In this document: positions 7,570 through 16,553 of the stretch, in pieces
Layout: every line of letters begins with the position of its first letter
Position numbering within the stretch: position 1 is the first letter of the stretch
Assembly: GCF_003116015.1 (NCBI RefSeq)
Contig: NZ_LGQZ01000068.1
Location: forward strand, 1 to 53,901
Length of the DNA stretch: 53,901 bases
From: Azospirillum sp. TSO22-1
GTDB lineage: Bacteria > Pseudomonadota > Alphaproteobacteria > Azospirillales > Azospirillaceae
Reading direction: 5' to 3'
Program-made: the position numbers and the translations under genes
The notes under the pieces: model-generated
The model's input: only the letters and a program-made list of their open reading frames with translations
Database searches by the model: none
What the model was told of the DNA's origin: nothing

Positions 7570-8119
7570 AGTAGGCGGGGAACAACGCCTCGCGCACCTT
7601 CCGGCTCTCGACGATGCCCAGCGCGTAGTAGCCGACCTGATGGTAGTAGGTGACGCGCGCCCGCACCTCCGCCTCGTCGGGCCCGTAACCCAGCGCCTGG
7701 AAGATCCGCCGCAGGACGTCGGTGCGCGTGGCGTCGGCGGCGCGCACCAGGGCGGCCACCCGCTTGGAGCCGCGCGCCCAGTCGCGCATGGCGGAGTCGA
7801 GGTCCGGGTCGAAGGCGTCGGCGCCCAGCCACACCCCGACGAAGCGCTTCAGGCGCAGCAGCGGCGGCGCCTCGCCCGCCTCGACGCGCAGGAACGGCTC
7901 GACGTTGGCGTGCCGCCATTCCTCCAGCAGCGCGTCGAGCAGTTCGGCCCGGCTCCTGAAGTGCCAGTAGAAGCTGCCGCGCGTCACCGCGATGCGGGCG
8001 GCCAGCCGGTCGACCTTCACCTCGGCGATGCCGCCCTCGACCAGCGCGCGGCGCGCGGCGGCGATCCAGTCGGCGCGGCTCAGGCGTTCGGCCGCCGCTC
8101 CTCCGTCCTTCTTCGCCAT
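7532..8119 (-). CDS. TetR/AcrR-family regulator
   Basis: A 195-residue TetR-type protein starting MAKKDGGAAAERLSRADW. The helix-turn-helix is in VKVDRLAARIAVTRGSFYWHFRSRAELLDAL, followed by an all-helical ligand domain. It is divergent from the Liv-type binding-protein gene (gap about 99 bp), which is its most likely target. It converges on and overlaps by 38 bp the other tetR gene, so each coding 3' end is also antisense to the other. The ligand is unknown. Confidence 0.87.
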   Translation of the reverse strand: MAKKDGGAAAERLSRADWIAAARRALVEGGIAEVKVDRLAARIAVTRGSFYWHFRSRAELLDALLEEWRHANVEPFLRVEAGEAPPLLRLKRFVGVWLGADAFDPDLDSAMRDWARGSKRVAALVRAADATRTDVLRRIFQALGYGPDEAEVRARVTYYHQVGYYALGIVESRKVREALFPAYFKVLSGFDPPEG

Positions 8120-8218
8120 GCCCTGCGCCCCCCGCCCCGCTTGACGCCCGCGCGAGCGCCGCCCCATGCTGTTCTGTATGGTCTTAGCAGAACGCAAACC
8201 AGAAACGGGGAGGAAAGC

Positions 8219-9331
8219 ATGAGGCGGAGTGTGCTGTTGGGCATGGCGCTGCTGGCCGGCGTCGCCGCCGGTCCGTTGCAGGCGGCGGAGCTGAGCGTCG
8301 CTGTCGTCGGCCCGATGACCGGCCAGCTCGCCGCCATCGGCGAGCAGATGAAGCGCGGCGTCCAGGCCGCCATCGACGAGATCAACGCCAAGGGCGGCGT
8401 GCAGGGCAACACGCTGAAGATCGAGGTCGGCGACGACCAGTGCGATCCCAAGCAGGCGGTCGCCGTCGCCAACCAGTTGGTCAGCAAGGGCGTGAAGTTC
8501 GTGGTCGGCCACGCCTGCTCCGGCTCGTCCATCCCCGCCTCGCAGGTCTACGGCGAGAACGAGGTGTTCATGATCAGCCCGGCCTCGTCGGCGCCGAACT
8601 TCACCGACGCCGCCGCCAAGGCCGGCTGGAACACCGTCATGCGCACCTACGGCCGCGACGACGCCCAGGGCACCTTCGTCGGCACATGGCTGGCCGACAC
8701 CAGGAAGGGCAAGCGCGTCGCCATCCTTCACGACAAGTCGGCGTACGGCAAAGGCCTCGCCGACGAGGTGAAGAAGGCGATGAACGCCGGCGGCCTCCAG
8801 GAGGTCACCTACGAGGCGATCACCGCCGGCGAGAAGGACTTCTCCGCGCTGGTCACCAAGCTCAAGCAGACCGGCGTCGACATCATCTACCTCGGCGGCT
8901 ACCACGGCGAGGCCGGGCTGCTGATCCGTCAGGCGCGCGATCAGGGCCTGAACGCCACGCTGATGACCGGTGATTCGCTGGCCAGCCCGGAGTTCTGGAA
9001 GATCGCCGGCCCGTCCGGCGAGGGCACGTTGATGAGCTTCCCCAAGGAGCCGCGCAACGTCCCCGCCGCCAAGGCGACGGTGGAGAAGATGAAGGCGCAG
9101 GGGTTCGACCCCGAGGGCTTCACCTTGTTCAGCACCGCCGCCGTGCAGGTGATCGCCAGCGGCATCGAGCGCGCCAAGGCCGCCAAGCCCGAGGCCGTCG
9201 CCAAGGCCCTCAAGGAGGGCGCGCCGAGCGACACGGTGCTGGGGCCGCTGAGCTTCGACGCCAAGGGCGACGTGAAGAACCCCGCCTACTCGATCTATGT
9301 CTGGCACGACGGGAACTATCGGGAAATGTAA
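8219..9331 (+). CDS. Branched-chain amino acid-type ABC substrate-binding protein
   Basis: A 370-residue periplasmic binding protein of the LivJ/LivK (type I) family. An N-terminal signal peptide (MRRSVLLGMALLAGVAAG...) is followed by AELSVAVVGPMTGQLAAIGEQ, the family's usual first strand, then GDDQCDPKQAVAVANQLV and HACSGSSIPASQVY. A strong GGGGAGG precedes the ATG at 8219. No permease or ATPase genes accompany it, so it must use components encoded elsewhere or act as a sensor. Divergence from a TetR gene suggests induction by its ligand, which may be an amino acid or a small organic acid. The stop codon runs straight into a GC-rich palindrome. Confidence 0.9.
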   Translation: MRRSVLLGMALLAGVAAGPLQAAELSVAVVGPMTGQLAAIGEQMKRGVQAAIDEINAKGGVQGNTLKIEVGDDQCDPKQAVAVANQLVSKGVKFVVGHACSGSSIPASQVYGENEVFMISPASSAPNFTDAAAKAGWNTVMRTYGRDDAQGTFVGTWLADTRKGKRVAILHDKSAYGKGLADEVKKAMNAGGLQEVTYEAITAGEKDFSALVTKLKQTGVDIIYLGGYHGEAGLLIRQARDQGLNATLMTGDSLASPEFWKIAGPSGEGTLMSFPKEPRNVPAAKATVEKMKAQGFDPEGFTLFSTAAVQVIASGIERAKAAKPEAVAKALKEGAPSDTVLGPLSFDAKGDVKNPAYSIYVWHDGNYREM

Positions 9332-9478
9332 CCCCCCTCCCAACCTCCCCCCGCTGGGCGGGGGGAGGAGTTAAATTCCCTCCCCCGCCCAGCTCACGGC
9401 GGATCTTCGATCCGCCTGACGCGGCAGGCGGAACCAAAGGTTCCGCCGAGAGCGGGGGAGGGTTAGGGTGGGGGCAAT
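9332..9478. repeat. Family-2 extragenic palindrome, copy 1 with nested module
   Basis: A C-rich/G-rich inverted arrangement starting at the stop codon of the binding-protein gene and ending GGTTAGGGTGGGGGCAAT. Within it, 9393–9452 is a separate palindromic module (hairpins GGCGGATC-TTC-GATCCGCC and GGCGGAACC-AAA-GGTTCCGCC, ending CCGAGAG) inserted in the C-rich arm. The right end matches the second copy near 42020–42047. Confidence 0.8.
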
Positions 9479-9503
9479 ACACAAGGGAAGTCTGGGAGGA
9501 CCG

Positions 9504-10781
9504 ATGCCGCTCGCCCAACAGGACACGCTGTCCCGCCTGATCGCCGGACGCACCGACGAGCTGGTCGAGCTGACCCGCGACCTCATCCGCATCCCCACCG
9601 TCAACCCGCCCGGCGACGTCTACACCGAGTGCGCCGAGTTCATCGGCCGCCGCCTCGCCGCGCGCGGCTTCCGGGTCGAGTACGTCCGCGCCGAGGGCGT
9701 CACCGGCGACAGCGACCGCTACCCGCGCACCAACGTCATCGCCCGCATCGAGGGCGGCAGCCCCGGCCCCTGCGTGCACTTCAACGGCCACATCGACGTG
9801 GTGCCGGCCGGGCGCGGCTGGACGGTGGACCCGTTCGGCGGCGTGGTGAAGGACGGCAAGGTCTACGGCCGCGGCGCCTGCGACATGAAGGGCGGCATCG
9901 CCGCATCGATCATCGCCGTCGAGGCGATCCTCGATTCCGGCCTGCCCTTCCCGGGCGCCCTGGAGATCTCCGGCACGGTGGACGAGGAGTCCGGCGGCTA
10001 CGGCGGCGTCGGCTACCTGGCGAAGAAGGGCTGGTTCTCCAAGCCCCGCGTCGACCACGTCATCATCCCCGAGCCGCTGAACGTCGACCGCGTCTGCATC
10101 GGCCACCGCGGCGTCTGGTGGGCCGAGATCGAGACCAAGGGCCGCGTCGCGCATGGCTCCATGCCGTTCCTCGGCAACTGCGCGATCCGCCACATGGGCG
10201 AGGTGCTGCACCGCATCGAGCACGAGCTGATCCCCCGCCTCGCCGCCAAGCGCACGGCCATGCCCGTGGTGCCGGAGGGGGCGCGGCAGTCCACCATCAA
10301 CATCAACGCCATCCACGGCGGGCAGGTGGAGAACCGCGAGGGGCTGCCGAGCCCGATGGTGCCGGACTCCTGCCGCATGGTGATCGACCGCCGCTACCTG
10401 ATCGAGGAGGACCCCGAGGAGGTGAAGGGCGAGATCGTCGCCATCCTCGACGAGCTGCGCCGCACCCGCCCCGGCTTCGACTACGACCTGCGCGAGGTGC
10501 TGGCCTTCCTGCCGACGATGACCGATGCGGACTCGCCCGTCGTCCGCGCCGTGGAGGCCGCCATCGAAACCGTGCTCGGCCGCAAGGCGGAGCACGTGGT
10601 GTCGCCCGGCACCTACGACCAGAAGCACATCGTCCGTGTGGGACACCTCAAGGACTGCATCGCCTACGGCCCCGGCATCCTCGACCTCGCCCACCAGCCG
10701 GACGAGTACGTCGGCATCGACGACATGGTGCACTCGGCGCAGGTCATGGCGATGGCGGCGCTCGACCTGCTGCGCCGCTGA
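9504..10781 (+). CDS. M20-family deacylase (ArgE/DapE type)
   Basis: A 425-residue zinc-dependent metallopeptidase-fold deacylase. First metal ligands are in HIDVVP (H96, D98), the bridging Asp in GACDMKGG (D127) and the catalytic Glu pair in TVDEESGG (E161/E162); the dimerisation domain follows (INAIHGGQVEN). The ATG at 9504 has GGGAGGA upstream, so the longer in-frame start at 9468 inside the repeat is rejected. Family members remove acetyl or succinyl groups from amino acids, but neither ArgE nor DapE specificity can be read from the sequence. It follows the Liv-type binding-protein gene, separated by the family-2 repeat, so the binding protein may deliver its substrate. Confidence 0.9.
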   Translation: MPLAQQDTLSRLIAGRTDELVELTRDLIRIPTVNPPGDVYTECAEFIGRRLAARGFRVEYVRAEGVTGDSDRYPRTNVIARIEGGSPGPCVHFNGHIDVVPAGRGWTVDPFGGVVKDGKVYGRGACDMKGGIAASIIAVEAILDSGLPFPGALEISGTVDEESGGYGGVGYLAKKGWFSKPRVDHVIIPEPLNVDRVCIGHRGVWWAEIETKGRVAHGSMPFLGNCAIRHMGEVLHRIEHELIPRLAAKRTAMPVVPEGARQSTININAIHGGQVENREGLPSPMVPDSCRMVIDRRYLIEEDPEEVKGEIVAILDELRRTRPGFDYDLREVLAFLPTMTDADSPVVRAVEAAIETVLGRKAEHVVSPGTYDQKHIVRVGHLKDCIAYGPGILDLAHQPDEYVGIDDMVHSAQVMAMAALDLLRR

Positions 10782-10843
10782 CGCGGGAACCGCCGCGCCG
10801 GGTTCCTGTTGTCCAGGGTCCGAACCCGCGAGGAGGTGGACCC

Positions 10844-11029
10844 ATGACCAAGCACATGCCCCCCGTGCCGCCGGCCGGCCGCAGCGACAAGGGCCCCGGC
10901 GGCGCGCCCGAGGTCGAGGCCGACACCGCCGGCCCGAACCGCGGCGTGCCGGAGAACGCGGACCAGCAGGGCCGCACCGGCAACACCAGGATCAACACCA
11001 CCCATCAGGGCCACCAGCAGGACCGTTGA
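10844..11029 (+). CDS. Small disordered protein, 61 aa (first of a pair)
   Basis: A 61-residue, very hydrophilic protein rich in Gly, Pro, Asp, Gln and Asn, starting MTKHMPPVPPAGRSDKGPGG and ending NTTHQGHQQDR. There are no hydrophobic core segments, signal peptide or cysteine, so it is probably intrinsically disordered and cytoplasmic. An excellent AGGAGG seven bases before the ATG supports translation. Proteins of this look seem to recur in alphaproteobacteria as far as I remember, with no assigned function. The next gene, of identical length, starts 2 nt after its stop. A stress-protection role would be speculation. Confidence 0.7.
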   Translation: MTKHMPPVPPAGRSDKGPGGAPEVEADTAGPNRGVPENADQQGRTGNTRINTTHQGHQQDR

Positions 11030-11031
11030 CC

Positions 11032-11217
11032 ATGACCAAGTCCGATCACGGCCGGCCCGCCACGCAGACCGACAACCGGGTGGACGAGAAGCAGACCACC
11101 GAAGACCGCGCCGGCCCCAAGCCCGGCGAGCCGACCAACCCCGACCGCAGCCGCACATCCGGCGGCGGCGGCGAGCGCGACGCGCGCCACTCGCACGATC
11201 CCGACCGCAAGGCGTAA
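11032..11217 (+). CDS. Small disordered protein, 61 aa (second of a pair)
   Basis: A second 61-residue polar protein, MTKSDHGRPATQTDNRVDEK..., ending RHSHDPDRKA, rich in Asp, Arg, Thr, Gly and Pro. It begins 2 nt after the previous stop and shares the MTK start and exact length, but little other sequence. No ribosome-binding site is obvious, so it is probably translated by reinitiation. No domain is recognised. A terminator-like hairpin lies just downstream. Confidence 0.6.
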   Translation: MTKSDHGRPATQTDNRVDEKQTTEDRAGPKPGEPTNPDRSRTSGGGGERDARHSHDPDRKA

Positions 11218-11254
11218 GCCGCGGCCGTCACCATCGCAAACACCGAAGTCCCGT

Positions 11255-11286
11255 CGGGCCGCGTCGTCGCGGCCCGCTTGCGTTTT
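11255..11286 (+). terminator. Hairpin terminator after the small-protein pair
   Basis: Perfect 9-bp stem CGGGCCGCG (11255–11263) and CGCGGCCCG (11268–11276) with loop TCGT, followed by CTTGCGTTTT. It looks like a rho-independent terminator for the two 61-residue genes. Confidence 0.7.
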
Positions 11287-11408
11287 GCTCCCCTTCTGCT
11301 TTCTTGCGGTGCTCCATCGGGAACCAAAGCCCGGTCAAGAACCTTATCGGATAGCAACGGCGCTTTTCCGGAGAGGCCGCCGCACCCCTTTCGCAGAGGA
11401 GGTTCGCC

Positions 11409-12149
11409 ATGCGCCCGCGCCCGCATGTCCGTCCGATTCACCCGGGAGCCACCGTGGTGCGGGACTCCGATCCCGCTGTCCCCATGCCATCCCGTCATGG
11501 GCCGGTGCTGGTGCGCGGGCTGGGCGAGGTCGGCTCGGCCGTCGCCTATTGGCTGTTCACCGCCGGCTGCGCGGTGGCCCTGCACGACGAGGCGCCGGAG
11601 CGCGTGCTGCGCCGCGGCCACAGCTTCGCCGACGCGGCCATCGAGGGCTTCGCCCGCCTGGAAGGCATCGGCGCGCACCGCCTGCGCGACCCGGCCGAAA
11701 TCGGGGAGAGCCTGTTTCGCGCCCCGACCATCCCGGTGCTCTGCATGGACGCCGATGCGGCGCTGACCGCGGCACCCTGGCGCGCCGTCGTCGATGCGCG
11801 TCCGCACGATCCCGGCCTGCCGGACGGCAGCGTCGTGCTCACCTCCCCCATGGGCGGCCTGTTCCGCACGCTGCTGTCCATTGGTGCATGGGTGCCGCGC
11901 GGGAAATTCGTCGGCATGGTCGGCAACGCGCTGCTGTGGGCGCCGCAGGACGGCGTGCTGACCGGCCTGATGCGCGACGGCACGCGGGTGGAGCGCGACA
12001 TGCCCCTGATCGAGATCGGCCCGCCCGGCGCCTGCCCCTTCGGCATCGCCCCGGCGCCCCGCCGCATCGCCGAGGACGTGCTGCAAGGACTCCCGTCGCC
12101 GGTTGGGACCGGACCGCCAAGCCGCCGGAGCGGCCGACGACCGCGCTGA
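11409..12149 (+). CDS. Rossmann-fold protein, YqeB/XdhC-like
   Basis: A 246-residue protein. After a ~30-residue leader it has GPVLVRGLGEVGSAVAYWLFTAGCAVALHDE, a Rossmann nucleotide-binding pattern, then RVLRRGHSFADAAIEGFARLEGIGA. This resembles the YqeB proteins of selenium-dependent molybdenum hydroxylase systems (VRGGGDLATGVAHRL..., RRTVAFAEAVYEG...). The middle part (VVDARPHDP, SVVLTSPMGGLF) also recalls XdhC-like cofactor-insertion proteins. The ATG at 11409 has GAGGAGG upstream. No molybdenum enzyme or other mo-cofactor gene is in the window. The C-terminal ~20 residues are Arg/Pro-rich and look non-conserved. Similarity is by eye, so function is open. Confidence 0.55.
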   Translation: MRPRPHVRPIHPGATVVRDSDPAVPMPSRHGPVLVRGLGEVGSAVAYWLFTAGCAVALHDEAPERVLRRGHSFADAAIEGFARLEGIGAHRLRDPAEIGESLFRAPTIPVLCMDADAALTAAPWRAVVDARPHDPGLPDGSVVLTSPMGGLFRTLLSIGAWVPRGKFVGMVGNALLWAPQDGVLTGLMRDGTRVERDMPLIEIGPPGACPFGIAPAPRRIAEDVLQGLPSPVGTGPPSRRSGRRPR

Positions 12150-12166
12150 CGCTGTTCCTGCCGATA

Positions 12167-12196
12167 TGGAACAGTGTGGAACACCGTGGAACAGTG
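12167..12196. repeat. Three tandem 10-bp repeats (TGGAACAGTG-type)
   Basis: TGGAACAGTG, TGGAACACCG and TGGAACAGTG follow each other head to tail, one helical turn apart, just after the YqeB-like gene and before the clpB terminator. The surrounding 12150–12298 stretch holds no other gene-like signal that I can see. The role is unknown. Confidence 0.6.
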
Positions 12197-12298
12197 TGCA
12201 GGGGCTGTTCAGTTCACCTTTCCCTTACGGCCCCTGCGCGTGCGTGCACACCGCTTTCCGAGACCATAGTCCCGTCACGCCACATCCGGCCGCAGCAA

Positions 12299-12332
12299 GA
12301 AAAAAACCCCTCTCCGAAGAGAGGGGCTTTTT
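12299..12332 (-). terminator. Terminator of clpB (probably bidirectional)
   Basis: Perfect stem CCCCTCTC (12307–12314) and GAGAGGGG (12319–12326) with loop CGAA, bordered by a run of A on the left and CTTTTT on the right. On the minus strand it ends in a T-run directly after the clpB stop at 12340; on the plus strand it can stop readthrough from the YqeB-like gene. Confidence 0.88.
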
Positions 12333-12339
12333 CCCGCCG

Positions 12340-14988
<2,649 letters not shown>

Positions 14989-15086
14989 AAGGCACTCCGT
15001 TATGGTTCCGCCCTCTTCCCGAGGCGCGGCGAGAGCACCGGAGGATCGGCCCGCACCATGCGCAGCCGCCCGTCGCCCTCAGGCCT

Positions 15087-15118
15087 ATCAGGTGGGCGAA
15101 CCCACGCCTGCGTTCAAG
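15087..15118 (-). promoter_or_regulatory. Candidate sigma-32 (RpoH) promoter of clpB
   Basis: On the minus strand CTTGAA (15113–15118) is followed after 16 bp by CCCACCTGAT (15087–15096), close to the heat-shock pattern CTTGAA-N-CCCCAT-T. It lies about 100 bp upstream of the clpB start. The match is by eye. Confidence 0.5.
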
Positions 15119-15126
15119 TCCGGGGA

Positions 15127-15152
15127 GGAACCTCCGAGGTGCCCCGCCGGTT
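15127..15152 (+). promoter_or_regulatory. Candidate EcfG general-stress promoter
   Basis: GGAAC (15127–15131), a 17-bp spacer and GGTT (15149–15152) match the alphaproteobacterial EcfG/RpoE2 pattern (GGAAC, then TT after about 18–19 bp). It lies about 48 bp before the SWFGD/BON gene, in keeping with a stress role. Confidence 0.5.
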
Positions 15153-15199
15153 TGCAGGGCAAGAGCCCGAGGCTCAGCACACCAAGGAGGGACGACGCC

Positions 15200-16123
15200 A
15201 TGAGGGATTACGAGGACCGTTGGGGACGCGGGCGCCGGGATTGGGACGACACCCGCGAGTACGCGCGGCGCGACTACCAGTACCGCGGCCCCGGCGACTA
15301 CCGGACCGACATGGACCGCGACCGCAGTTACGGCCGGGGCGTGGAGCGCGCGATCGACCGCGGCGCCGACTACGCCCGCGGCATGATGGACGACATGCGC
15401 CGCTATGCCCGCGGCGACTATGATCGCGACGACGACCGGCGCCGGGACTACGGCTACCGCGATTACGGCAGCGACATGGGCAGCGGCTACGGCGAGGACC
15501 GCAGCTACGGCTACGAGCGCGACCGCGCCATGGGCGGGCGCGACACGTACGGCAGCGGCTCCTACGGGCGCTCGCGCGCCGAACAGTGGGGCACCGGCGG
15601 CCGTGGCCGCGATGAGGATCGCGGCTTCCTGGAACGGGCCGGCGACGAGGTCGCCTCCTGGTTCGGCGACGAGGACGCCGAGCGCCGCCGCCGCATGGAC
15701 GAGATACGCGACCACCGCGGCCGCGGCCCGCGCGGCTACACCCGCTCCGACGACCGCATCCGCGAGGATGTCAGCGACCGGCTGACCGACGACCGGTACG
15801 TCGATGCCTCCGACATCGACATCGGCGTCAGCAACGGCGAGGTCACGCTGACCGGTCACGTCGACCACCGCAGCGCCAAGCGCCGCGCCGAGGACCTCGC
15901 CGAGGCGGTCTCCGGCGTGACCCACGTGCAGAACAACCTGCGCGTCCGCCAGAGCCCGGGCATGGGGACCGGCACGGGCTCGGCGACCAGCGCCGGCGCC
16001 AGCGCCATGGCCGGCATGGGCGGCACCACGACGGGTTCCGGCACGACCACCGGAACCGGGACCAGCACCACAGGCACCACCACCGGGGCCGGCACCGGGG
16101 CCGGCACCCGGACGCGCACCTGA
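15200..16123 (+). CDS. SWFGD-motif BON-domain protein
   Basis: A 307-residue protein. Residues 1–145 are low-complexity Arg/Asp/Tyr/Gly; the SWFGD motif is at 153–157 (ASWFGDEDAERRRRMDE); a BON domain spans about 183–250 (IREDVSDRLTDD..., VSNGEVTLTGHV, VQNNLRV); and the tail (255–307) is Thr/Gly/Ser-rich. BON domains typically bind lipids or act in the envelope, and SWFGD/BON proteins are often stress-induced, but no signal peptide is present here, so location is uncertain. The ATG at 15200 follows AAGGAGG. A candidate EcfG promoter lies upstream and a 15-bp perfect hairpin downstream. Confidence 0.85.
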   Translation: MRDYEDRWGRGRRDWDDTREYARRDYQYRGPGDYRTDMDRDRSYGRGVERAIDRGADYARGMMDDMRRYARGDYDRDDDRRRDYGYRDYGSDMGSGYGEDRSYGYERDRAMGGRDTYGSGSYGRSRAEQWGTGGRGRDEDRGFLERAGDEVASWFGDEDAERRRRMDEIRDHRGRGPRGYTRSDDRIREDVSDRLTDDRYVDASDIDIGVSNGEVTLTGHVDHRSAKRRAEDLAEAVSGVTHVQNNLRVRQSPGMGTGTGSATSAGASAMAGMGGTTTGSGTTTGTGTSTTGTTTGAGTGAGTRTRT

Positions 16124-16129
16124 GGCACC

Positions 16130-16160
16130 CGGCGCCCGGCGGACGGTCCGCCGGGCGCCG
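16130..16160 (+). terminator. Perfect 15-bp hairpin, possible terminator
   Basis: CGGCGCCCGGCGGAC and its exact reverse complement flank a single G (16130–16160), followed by CTTTCGG. The stem is very strong, though with almost no loop and a poor T-run. It sits between the BON gene and the next small gene. Confidence 0.6.
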
Positions 16161-16183
16161 CTTTCGGCATGGAGAGGACGACG

Positions 16184-16549
16184 ATGCGCTCAGTTCTGAT
16201 CGGCACGGCGGCGGCCCTGGCCCTCGCCATGGGCGGCGCCTTGGCGGCGGATCTCGGTTATTCGGGAGGGGCGCCCGGCGCCACCAACTGGGACGGCCGC
16301 GGCACGGCGCCGATGGCCGGTTCGACGCAGACCTACACCTACGGCTCCGGCGGCAGCACGACGACGACCACGACGACCACGACGCTGTACCCGCCGTCGG
16401 TGCCGCTGACCGGCTACACGCCGTACGGGCCGAGCGACTACACGGCGCCCGACCAGGGCACCTCCGGCTCGTCGCCGCACGCCAGCCAGATCCCGACCGG
16501 CACGCACTGCCCGCCGGGCACGCCGGACTGCGGCGGGGCGTACCGGTAG
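16184..16549 (+). CDS. Small secreted Thr/Gly-rich protein
   Basis: A 121-residue protein with a clear signal peptide (MRSVLIGTAAALALAMGGALAA, cleavage near ALA-A). The mature part is rich in Gly, Ser, Thr, Tyr and Pro, with a run of nine Thr around residue 60, and ends CPPGTPDCGGAYR with two Cys that could form a disulphide. The ATG at 16184 has GGAGAGGA upstream; the earlier in-frame ATG at 16169 overlaps this Shine-Dalgarno and is rejected. No domain is recognised. It is probably periplasmic or surface-exposed and may be co-regulated with the BON-domain gene. Confidence 0.7.
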   Translation: MRSVLIGTAAALALAMGGALAADLGYSGGAPGATNWDGRGTAPMAGSTQTYTYGSGGSTTTTTTTTTLYPPSVPLTGYTPYGPSDYTAPDQGTSGSSPHASQIPTGTHCPPGTPDCGGAYR

Positions 16550-16553
16550 GCGC

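Noticed and set aside
10787..10810. GGAAC...TGTT considered as an EcfG promoter for the small-protein pair
   Set aside because: Spacing is short by one or two bases, and the GGAACC/GGTTCC halves form a hairpin that explains the pattern equally well.
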